Shown in pieces: positions 1 to 5,454 of a stretch of DNA of 5,454 nt. Every line of letters begins with the position of its first letter. Position 1 is the first letter of the stretch. The notes under the pieces were generated by a model, which saw only the letters and a list, made by a program, of their open reading frames with translations, did no database searches and was not told where the DNA came from. Made by a program: the position numbers and the translations under genes. Location: contig JABHXI010000119.1 of assembly GCA_018657375.1 (NCBI GenBank), positions 1 to 5,454 of the forward strand. The letters are read 5' to 3'. This stretch comes from Candidatus Nitrosopumilus sp. (GTDB lineage Archaea; Thermoproteota; Nitrososphaeria; Nitrososphaerales; Nitrosopumilaceae).

Positions 1-2
1 AT

Positions 3-839
3 TGGGCATGTATGGAAGGATACAGGCAAGCAACAGGAGAACTGCTACTGTTTACAGATGCAGATACAAATCATTCGAAACGAGTAATTTCATTATCGGT
101 TTCACATCTACTTAGTTTAAAATTAGATGCATTATCAGCAATTCCAAGATTACTTACATTTGATTTTTTAACCAAAGTATCACTACCAATGATATCAACA
201 TTTTTGCATACAAGATTTTCAGCAATTAATGTAAACAATCCAAAGAAAAAAGCAGCATACTTTTTTGGAAGTTTTTTCATCATTACAAAAAAAACATATG
301 AGCAAGTAGGAATGCACGAGGGAGTTAAACACGAAATAGTTGAAGATGGAGCATTGGGTAAAAAAGTAAAAGAGGAAGGGCATAAAATGAGAATTGTTCG
401 AGGGGACCATCTCATAGATGCAGTATGGGCAAGAGATTCAAGTACACTATGGCACGCATTGAAAAGATTAATGATTCCACTTTATTTGCAAAGTGAAAAA
501 ATTGCTATTGGAAGTTTTTTTGCAGTGTTATTTTTATTGTTTATACCATTTCCAGTATTTGCAATTGTTAATTTTATTCCAATAGAGTCATTCCCAACAA
601 AAATACTGTATGCTTCAGCAGCAGTTGCATCGGGGCTAATTTACACAGGAGCTGTAATTGAAGTGAAAATGGGATTGAAATTAAAACTCATTCATGCCCT
701 ATGTGCACCACTAGGAGGATTAGTAGTAAGTTTAGGATTTCTCACAGGTCTGATTCAAGCTAAAGGCACATCATCAGTATCATGGAGAGGAAGAAGCTAT
801 TCATTGAAAGACCATACACAAAGTTCTCTCAGCATATAG
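3..839 (+). CDS. Family 2 membrane glycosyltransferase, C-terminal part (5' end outside window)
   Basis: The frame is open to the left edge: three codons (W-A-C) precede the first ATG at 12, so that ATG is internal and the N-terminal nucleotide-binding half is missing. Residues are counted from that ATG. Visible GT-A/GT2 hallmarks are an A-x-G-E-x-L-L-F stretch leading into the metal- and sugar-nucleotide-binding D-A-D (16-18), and a V-E-D-G motif (E111, D112) that fits the catalytic-base position. Three hydrophobic segments follow at about 164-190, 198-218 and 226-248. The tail carries W-R-G-R-x-Y (258-263), an ending seen in membrane GT2 enzymes of the carotenoid/hopanoid/ceramide glycosyltransferase type. 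A canonical QxxRW motif is not evident; the nearest element is W-H-A-L-K-R (147-152). The enzyme probably transfers a sugar from a nucleotide donor to a lipid or lipid-linked acceptor at the cytoplasmic membrane face. The acceptor cannot be read from sequence. Family assignment is firm; specificity is unknown. Confidence 0.85.
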   Translation, partial: WACMEGYRQATGELLLFTDADTNHSKRVISLSVSHLLSLKLDALSAIPRLLTFDFLTKVSLPMISTFLHTRFSAINVNNPKKKAAYFFGSFFIITKKTYEQVGMHEGVKHEIVEDGALGKKVKEEGHKMRIVRGDHLIDAVWARDSSTLWHALKRLMIPLYLQSEKIAIGSFFAVLFLLFIPFPVFAIVNFIPIESFPTKILYASAAVASGLIYTGAVIEVKMGLKLKLIHALCAPLGGLVVSLGFLTGLIQAKGTSSVSWRGRSYSLKDHTQSSLSI

Positions 840-855
840 AAAAACAAGTAATACC

Positions 856-864
856 TTTACATAC
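856..864 (+). promoter_or_regulatory. Weak TATA-like element upstream of the HtrA-like protease
   Basis: The sequence TTTACATAC is centred about 26 bases upstream of the ATG at 886, the spacing expected for an archaeal TATA box serving a leaderless transcript. No GGAGG-type ribosome binding site lies between it and the start codon, which agrees with leaderless initiation. The match to an archaeal TATA consensus is imperfect and the region is A+T-rich, so this is a position-based inference only. Confidence 0.35.
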
Positions 865-885
865 AAATAGCAAAGTAACGATCAT

Positions 886-2052
886 ATGGACAAATCAGGC
901 ATATTTGTAGGCGCAACGGTAGGCAGTATTAGCGTATTAATCATATTTACAGTATTATTCATCATACCAGCAGAATCAGATGAAACTATAATGCAGATGC
1001 AAGATGAAATAAATGAAAATAAAATACAGATGCAATATGAAATAAATGAAATTAACGACATAATTTTAACAAAATCAAAAACACTATCGTTAATTGAAAT
1101 TTTTGAAAAATCTGAACCAGGAGTGGTCAGAGTCAACATACAAAGAAATCAAACAGAAAATGAAACTGGGGGGGTAGGTTCAGGATTTGTATTTGATAAG
1201 CAGGGACACATAATTACAAATGCACATGTAGTTAAAGATGCAACAAAAACAATTGTCACATTTTTAGATGGTAGATCATATAATGCAGAAATTATAGGAG
1301 TTGATGAGTATACAGACATAGGAGTAATCAAAGTTAATGCAGATTTAAAATTATTAAATCCGTTATCACTGGGAGATTCATCTAATCTACAAGTAGGAGA
1401 ACCGATAACTGCAATTGGCAATCCATTCGGATTATCAGGTTCTATGACGTCAGGAATTATTAGTCAAATGGGTAGGCTGCTTCCATCAGATTCAGGATAC
1501 TCTATTCCAGATGTAATTCAAACAGATGCAGCCATCAATCCAGGAAATTCTGGAGGCCCGTTATTGAATATGAGGGGAGAAATTGTAGGAATTAACACAG
1601 CGATACAGTCAACAACAGGTGAGTTTACAGGAGTAGGATTTGCAATACCATCTCAAACAGTTGCAAAAATTGTACCTACTTTGATCAGTGATGGAAAATA
1701 CAAACATCCTTGGATTGGAATTTCAGGCACAGATATTGATTTAGAGATGGCAGAAATAATGGAATTAGAGAACACGTTAGGGTTCTTAATCATCACGGTA
1801 ATAGAAGATAGTCCAGCATCAGATGCAGGTCTAATCGGATCAAATAAAATGATAGAAGTAGAAGGCAGAGAATATTCCATTGGAGGAGACATAATCATTT
1901 CAGTAGATGGAATAGATGTTAGAAAAATAGATGATATTTTGATACACCTTCAAAGAGGAAAAGCAGTGGGAGATGAAATGGTTTTAGAGGTTTTAAGGGA
2001 CGGCAGAACAACAAACTTTACAATAGTACTTCAAGAAAGACCAAATCAATAA
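886..2052 (+). CDS. Membrane-anchored HtrA/DegS-like serine protease (S1C, one PDZ domain)
   Basis: The 388-residue protein has a complete HtrA architecture. An N-terminal hydrophobic anchor (about 5-28) should place the rest outside the cytoplasm. A charged, Met/Gln-rich helix with an 11-residue repeat (about 32-60) forms a likely coiled-coil stalk. A trypsin-like domain spans about 70-265, with a full catalytic triad: His114 (N-A-H-V-V), Asp144 (T-D-I-G) and Ser222 in G-N-S-G-G-P. A C-terminal PDZ domain runs from about 274 to 385, with a putative carboxylate-binding loop L-G-F-L-I (298-302). An extra segment (about 318-333) sits before G-G-D-I-I. The family degrades or chaperones misfolded envelope proteins, and one PDZ plus a membrane anchor resembles DegS more than two-PDZ DegP. 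The ATG at 886 is preferred because the anchor follows at once and a TATA-like element lies at the right distance. Neighbours give no substrate clue. A regulated intramembrane signalling role like that of bacterial DegS is not implied, since no partner is visible. Confidence 0.93.
   Translation: MDKSGIFVGATVGSISVLIIFTVLFIIPAESDETIMQMQDEINENKIQMQYEINEINDIILTKSKTLSLIEIFEKSEPGVVRVNIQRNQTENETGGVGSGFVFDKQGHIITNAHVVKDATKTIVTFLDGRSYNAEIIGVDEYTDIGVIKVNADLKLLNPLSLGDSSNLQVGEPITAIGNPFGLSGSMTSGIISQMGRLLPSDSGYSIPDVIQTDAAINPGNSGGPLLNMRGEIVGINTAIQSTTGEFTGVGFAIPSQTVAKIVPTLISDGKYKHPWIGISGTDIDLEMAEIMELENTLGFLIITVIEDSPASDAGLIGSNKMIEVEGREYSIGGDIIISVDGIDVRKIDDILIHLQRGKAVGDEMVLEVLRDGRTTNFTIVLQERPNQ
990..1051 (+). 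repeat. Two-copy in-frame tandem repeat (33-base period) in the protease stalk
   Basis: Bases 990-1018 and 1023-1051 are near-identical 29-base copies differing at two positions. The period is 33 bases, so each unit is exactly 11 codons and the reading frame is kept. Both units encode M/I-Q-M-Q-D/Y-E-I-N-E. An 11-residue period fits a hendecad coiled coil, and the segment lies directly after the membrane anchor. It probably arose by an in-frame duplication that lengthened the stalk. Confidence 0.7.
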
Positions 2053-2066
2053 AAAACAGATACAAG

Positions 2067-2075
2067 CATAAATAC
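2067..2075 (+). promoter_or_regulatory. TATA box of the cofG-cofH-tldE operon
   Basis: CATAAATAC is centred about 26 bases before the cofG ATG at 2097, in the 44-base gap after the protease stop. This is the standard distance between an archaeal TATA box and a transcription start, which would place the start at or next to the ATG. There is no Shine-Dalgarno-like sequence between the element and the ATG (the gap is A/T-rich). A leaderless mRNA is therefore the simplest reading. The element probably drives all three downstream genes, since no other promoter-like gap exists to the right edge. Confidence 0.6.
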
Positions 2076-2096
2076 ATCCACTAAAAAATTATTTCG

Positions 2097-3266
2097 ATGG
2101 CTAATCTGATATTAAAATCTGAGATCCTAAACAATGTCTTAGAAAACAAACCCATCACTCGTCAAGAAATCATAGAGATTTATCAAAATTCAACAAAAAA
2201 CTCAAACGACCTCTTTCTAACTGCACAAAATTTAAGAATGAAAAATAAAAATAATTCAGTCACATTTTCAAAAAAAGCATTTTTCAATATTGTCAATCTG
2301 TGTAAAGATACTTGTTCATATTGCACATACAAAGCAGAGCCGGGAGAAGAAAAAATTTCATTAATGTCAAAACAACAAATCAAAGGTTTGTTGGAATTAT
2401 CAAAAAAATACAAGTGTGTCGAAGCACTTTTTGTGACAGGAGAACAGCCAGAGCAAAAATATCCAGAAGCACGAGAATGGCTCAAAGAGAATGGTTTCAA
2501 GTCAACATCAGAATATCTAGTGCATTCATCAGAAACGGCATTAGAGATAGGACTGTTTCCACATACAAATGCAGGAAATTTGAACTTTGAAGAAATGAAA
2601 GAACTCAAAAAAACAAATGTGTCGATGGGAATCATGTTAGAAAATGTTAGTGAGAGATTAACAAAAAAAGGAATGCCACACTATTTGGCTGCAAGTAAAA
2701 AACCGCAAACACGATTAAAGATTTTAGAAAATTCAGGAAAACTAGGAATACCAATGACCACAGGAATCCTTGTGGGAATTGGCGAAACAATAGAAGAAAT
2801 CATAGATTCAATATTGGCAATTAAAGGGTTACATGAAAAATATAAAAACATTCAAGAAGTGATTTTACAAAATTTTCAGCCAAAACCTGACACAGTGATG
2901 AAAGATGTGCCATCAGCAAATGAGGAGTATTTTAAAAAAATTGTGGCATTGACAAGGATCATAATACCACAAATGAACATACAAATTCCACCAAATCTAT
3001 CTCCAAGATCATATCAAAGATTCTTACAACTAGGGATCAACGATTGGGGAGGAATTTCACCACTAACACCTGATTTTGTAAATCCTGAGTTTTCTTGGCC
3101 AGAAATCAACAAAGTGGAAGAAAATTCAAAAAAAGCAGGATTTGATTTGAAATGTAGGTTTCCAGTATACCCAGAATTCTTTTCTTTTATTAGTAAAAAG
3201 TTAAGGGATAAAATAGCAGTGATTGAAAATGAAGAAGGATACGTAAAAGAGGAATATTGGAAATGA
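2097..3266 (+). CDS. cofG: F0 synthase subunit CofG (7,8-didemethyl-8-hydroxy-5-deazariboflavin synthase)
   Basis: CofG is the radical-SAM subunit that acts after CofH and closes the deazaflavin ring, giving F0, the redox chromophore precursor of coenzyme F420. The 389-residue protein shows the radical-SAM cluster motif C69-x3-C73-x2-C76, which binds the 4Fe-4S cluster. Further CofG-type blocks are G-E-Q-P-E followed by Y-P-E-A-R, P-H-T-N-A-G (155-160), G-I-L-V-G-I-G-E-T (223-231, SAM-contacting region) and Q-N-F-Q-P-K-P (258-264). The C-terminal part has S-P-R-S-Y and D-W-G-G-I-S-P, as in other CofG proteins. Compared with compact CofG forms there is an N-terminal extension of about 55 residues before the barrel. 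The ATG at 2097 is supported by the TATA box 26 bases upstream and the lack of a ribosome binding site. The stop overlaps the cofH start. The paralogue CofH is distinguished by its own motifs, so the subunit assignment is secure. The product should be cytosolic. Confidence 0.96.
   Translation: MANLILKSEILNNVLENKPITRQEIIEIYQNSTKNSNDLFLTAQNLRMKNKNNSVTFSKKAFFNIVNLCKDTCSYCTYKAEPGEEKISLMSKQQIKGLLELSKKYKCVEALFVTGEQPEQKYPEAREWLKENGFKSTSEYLVHSSETALEIGLFPHTNAGNLNFEEMKELKKTNVSMGIMLENVSERLTKKGMPHYLAASKKPQTRLKILENSGKLGIPMTTGILVGIGETIEEIIDSILAIKGLHEKYKNIQEVILQNFQPKPDTVMKDVPSANEEYFKKIVALTRIIIPQMNIQIPPNLSPRSYQRFLQLGINDWGGISPLTPDFVNPEFSWPEINKVEENSKKAGFDLKCRFPVYPEFFSFISKKLRDKIAVIENEEGYVKEEYWK
3249..3252 (+). 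promoter_or_regulatory. Shine-Dalgarno site deciding the cofH start
   Basis: GAGG, inside the last codons of cofG, ends 10 bases before the ATG at 3263 and only 4 bases before the alternative TTG at 3257. It pairs with the archaeal anti-Shine-Dalgarno (CCUCC). The spacing, start-codon strength and ATGA stop/start overlap all favour 3263. An internal gene using a ribosome binding site while the first gene is leaderless is a common archaeal operon pattern. Confidence 0.55.
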
Positions 3267-4522
3267 AAAATGATATAGAATCCCTGTTCAGAAATGCAGA
3301 CCCATCTGTAACAGAAATTTTAAACAAAGCACTGTCAGAAAAAGAAATATCTGCTAAAGAAGGGCTAGTACTTTACAAAACAAAAGGGATTGAATTTCAC
3401 CTAGTAGGATTAGTAGCAAATGAATTACGAAAAAGAAGAGTAGGAAATACAGTATCTTACGTAGTTAATAGGAATATCAATTTTACAAATGTATGCATTA
3501 AGCAATGTGGGTTTTGTGCATTTAGTAGAGATTTTAGAGAGGAAGAAGGATATTTTCTACCAACAGAAGAAATTGTCCGTAGAGCAAAAGAAGCTCACAG
3601 CTTAGGCGCAACAGAAGTTTGTATTCAAGCAGGATTGCCTCCAGACATGAAGGGAGATTTGTATGAAAGTATTTGCAGGGAAATTAAAAAAGAAATTCCA
3701 GATATTCATATTCATGGATTCTCACCTGAGGAGATTCTTTACGGAGCAACTAGATCAAATGTTTCAATTATAGAATTTTTAAAAAGAATGAAAGATGCGG
3801 GGGTAAACACACTACCAGGAACGTCTGCAGAAATATTGGATCAGAAATTAAGGGATAAAATATCCCCAGGAAGAATCACAGTGAAAGAATGGGAAGAAGT
3901 AATCAAAGGAGCCCACAAGATGGGAATAACTACAACATCTACCATGATGTTTGGTCATCTAGAAACACTTGAAGAAAGAGTAAATCACATTGTAAAATTA
4001 AGAGAAATTCAAAAAGAAACAGGAGGATTTACAGAATTCGTTCCACTAAATTTTGTCCATACAGAAGCACCAATGTACAAACATCAACTACATGAAGGAA
4101 TACAACAAGGCGGAAGTGGAAATGATGTTTTACTGACACATGCAATTGCAAGAATCATGTTCAATAATTCAATAGATAATATTCAAATGTCGTGGGTAAA
4201 GGAAGGTCAAAAAATGTCACAACTGCTACTAATGTGGGGAGCAAATGATTTTGGTGGGACATTGATGAATGAGAGCATATCAACATCAGCGGGTTCAGAA
4301 CATGGACAACTAATAAGACCAAAAGAAATAAGACGAATGGCACGAGAAATAGGAAGAATTCCAGCTGAAAGAAATACACAGTATAAAATATTAAAAAGGT
4401 TTGAAACAGGAAATGAATCTGAAGAAGGGCTAGACAAGATTGCAGATTATTCGCAATTTGGATCGTATGCAGAATTAATCAAGATTAATGAATTCAGATA
4501 CAAAAATCCAAGAGAAAAATAA
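3263..4522 (+). CDS. cofH: F0 synthase subunit CofH (5-amino-6-(D-ribitylamino)uracil--L-tyrosine 4-hydroxyphenyl transferase)
   Basis: CofH is the radical-SAM subunit that joins the tyrosine-derived 4-hydroxybenzyl group to 5-amino-6-ribitylaminouracil, making the intermediate that CofG cyclises to F0. Counting from the ATG at 3263 (419 residues), the cluster motif is C78-x3-C82-x2-C85, preceded by N-R-N-I-N-F-T-N. Family blocks follow: I-Q-A-G-L-P-P, H-G-F-S-P-E-E (151-157), L-P-G-T-S-A-E-I-L (184-192), T-S-T-M-M-F-G-H and N-F-V-H-T-E-A-P (263-270). Length and motif order are normal for CofH. A TTG at 3257 would add two residues, but the ATG forms an ATGA overlap with the cofG stop and has a better-spaced GAGG. 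The pairing with cofG implies translational coupling and matched amounts of both subunits. The related menaquinone enzymes MqnE and MqnC were considered, but the CofG neighbour and the CofH-type motifs argue against them. The product should be cytosolic. Confidence 0.96.
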   Translation: MKNDIESLFRNADPSVTEILNKALSEKEISAKEGLVLYKTKGIEFHLVGLVANELRKRRVGNTVSYVVNRNINFTNVCIKQCGFCAFSRDFREEEGYFLPTEEIVRRAKEAHSLGATEVCIQAGLPPDMKGDLYESICREIKKEIPDIHIHGFSPEEILYGATRSNVSIIEFLKRMKDAGVNTLPGTSAEILDQKLRDKISPGRITVKEWEEVIKGAHKMGITTTSTMMFGHLETLEERVNHIVKLREIQKETGGFTEFVPLNFVHTEAPMYKHQLHEGIQQGGSGNDVLLTHAIARIMFNNSIDNIQMSWVKEGQKMSQLLLMWGANDFGGTLMNESISTSAGSEHGQLIRPKEIRRMAREIGRIPAERNTQYKILKRFETGNESEEGLDKIADYSQFGSYAELIKINEFRYKNPREK

Positions 4523-5454
4523 TTGTCGGCCTTAGATAGGGCGCTAACTCATTCAAACAACATAGGAATAGACGAATGCGAGGTTGTTGTTGTTAAAAAA
4601 AATATCACAACAGTTAGAATTACAGATTCAGAAATTGTAGAAATTAAACAAAATTTTGATAGAAATTATGGAATCAGGTTAATTCATCAGAAAAAAATAG
4701 CGTCAATACAAACAACCAACAAAGAAAAAATCACAGGTTCGATAGACGAAGGATTAAAAATGACACTAAAACTAAAATCAAAAGAATTTTGGAGAGGCTT
4801 GCCAGATAAAAAAGAGACAACACATCTAGAAGGAACATTTGATCAAAAACTAAAAGACATTTCAGGCTCAAAAGCAGCAGATATTGCTCAAAATATGATT
4901 AATTCATCAGAGAATAAAAAAATAGACACAATCACAGGTTCGCTGAACATAGTTGACGAAGATTTTGAGCTATGCAATTCCAAGGGATTAAATTTTAATC
5001 ATAAATCCACATACATTTCAGGGATCATTAATGCAGAGTCAGAACAGGATACATTACCAGTATCAGGCATAGGCCATGCATGCGGTAGAACATTATCAAA
5101 ATTTTCACCAGAGCAAATAGGAGATGATGCAAAAAATATGTGCATCGGATCAATTAATCCACAAAAAATTAATTCAGGCAAATATTCCATAATTTTTGAA
5201 CCTTATTCAGTAGGAGAGATACTATCATTTGTCGTAGCATCAAATTTTAATTTCAAAACACTCTCAGAAAAGAAAAGTTGTTTTTCAAATAATTTTAAAA
5301 ATAAAATATCTGCAGATGAATTTAATCTGACAGATGATCCACACATGCCAGAAGGAATCGGAACAAAAGCAATTGATGATGAAGGAGTAAAAACTAAAAA
5401 AATAAAATTGATTGAAAATGGAATTTTCAAAAATGTTTTTTCAAATAGTTATGA
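4523..5454 (+). CDS. PmbA/TldE-like protein, TldD/PmbA family (3' end outside window)
   Basis: An uninterrupted frame of 310 codons begins at TTG 4523, directly after the cofH stop, and runs off the right edge; about 120-140 residues are probably missing by comparison with the family. An N-S-x-G-L motif (N152-L156) is followed by S-G-K-Y-S-I-I-F-E-P (218-227), T-D-D-P (270-273), I-D-D-E-G (284-288) and L-I-E-N-G-I-F-K-N (296-304), all typical of the TldD/PmbA fold. Where TldD carries its zinc-binding HExxxH, this protein has S-F-V-V-A-S (about 235-240), so it is the non-catalytic TldE/PmbA type. In E. coli TldD and TldE form a heterodimeric metalloprotease that trims unfolded peptides; a TldD partner would have to be encoded elsewhere. 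No ATG or GTG occurs near the 5' end and the frame is closed upstream by the cofH TAA, so TTG is the only plausible early start. No Shine-Dalgarno sequence is evident, suggesting reinitiation after cofH. Substrate is unknown. Confidence 0.88.
   Translation, partial: MSALDRALTHSNNIGIDECEVVVVKKNITTVRITDSEIVEIKQNFDRNYGIRLIHQKKIASIQTTNKEKITGSIDEGLKMTLKLKSKEFWRGLPDKKETTHLEGTFDQKLKDISGSKAADIAQNMINSSENKKIDTITGSLNIVDEDFELCNSKGLNFNHKSTYISGIINAESEQDTLPVSGIGHACGRTLSKFSPEQIGDDAKNMCIGSINPQKINSGKYSIIFEPYSVGEILSFVVASNFNFKTLSEKKSCFSNNFKNKISADEFNLTDDPHMPEGIGTKAIDDEGVKTKKIKLIENGIFKNVFSNSY

Noticed and set aside
71..415. Antisense open frame of 114 codons opposite the glycosyltransferase
   Set aside because: It lies wholly within a well-supported glycosyltransferase frame, has no recognisable domain and no promoter of its own.
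840..885. Possible terminator between the glycosyltransferase and protease genes, and again at 2053-2096
   Set aside because: Neither gap holds a T-rich run or a stem-loop of useful length; only promoter-like elements are visible.
2312..2590. Second + strand frame of 92 codons inside cofG
   Set aside because: It overlaps the radical-SAM core of cofG in another frame, has no ribosome binding site and no recognisable domain.
2183..2635. Antisense open frame of 150 codons opposite cofG
   Set aside because: It mirrors the conserved cofG frame and its translation shows no family motif; low stop frequency here is a by-product of cofG codon use.
3201..3862. A 15-base identical repeat (3201-3215 and 3848-3862) encoding L-R-D-K-I in both cofG and cofH
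   Set aside because: The copies lie at non-equivalent places in the two proteins, are short and A+T-rich, and reflect a common codon string; there is no sign of recombination or regulation.
4730..4942. A 12-base direct repeat (4730-4741 and 4931-4942) encoding I-T-G-S twice in the TldE-like gene
   Set aside because: It is too short to separate from chance in this biased composition, and the flanks do not match.
5203..5430. Antisense open frames opposite the TldE-like gene (also 4999-5190)
   Set aside because: The sense frame is continuous and matches TldD/PmbA motifs; the antisense products show no family features.
1..5454. CRISPR array, tRNA, rRNA, insertion sequence or phage gene
   Set aside because: No spaced repeats, cloverleaf-like segments, terminal inverted repeats, transposase or phage motifs were seen; five coding regions fill almost the whole window.

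Overview
The window looks like a piece of an A+T-rich archaeal chromosome, most likely an ammonia-oxidising thaumarchaeon (Nitrosopumilus-like). This is inferred from the presence of both halves of F0 synthase (cofG and cofH) as separate genes, the frequent AGA and ATA codons, a well-placed archaeal TATA box with no Shine-Dalgarno sequence in front of cofG, and a PmbA/TldE-type gene next to cofH. No rRNA or other marker gene is present to fix the taxon.

Layout: all five genes lie on the + strand and are tightly packed. (1) The 3' part of a membrane family-2 glycosyltransferase gene, cut by the window's left edge, runs to 839. (2) After 46 bases comes a complete membrane-anchored HtrA/DegS-like serine protease with one PDZ domain (886-2052). 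(3) After 44 bases holding a clear TATA-like element comes cofG (2097-3266). (4) cofH follows with an ATGA overlap (best start 3263, end 4522). (5) A PmbA/TldE-like gene starts with TTG directly after the cofH stop and runs off the right edge.

Functional picture: cofG and cofH encode the two radical-SAM proteins that together make the 7,8-didemethyl-8-hydroxy-5-deazariboflavin (F0) chromophore of coenzyme F420. The TldE-like protein appears to be translated from the same transcript; it lacks the zinc-protease HExxxH motif of TldD and probably works with a TldD partner encoded elsewhere. The glycosyltransferase and the HtrA protease are envelope-type functions with no evident link to F420.

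There is no intergenic stretch over 300 bases, and I see no tRNA, rRNA, CRISPR array, insertion sequence or convincing terminator. Most of the window is ordinary. The points most worth a second look are the cofG-cofH-tldE association, the same-frame TAA/TTG junction, and the 11-residue coiled-coil repeat in the protease.
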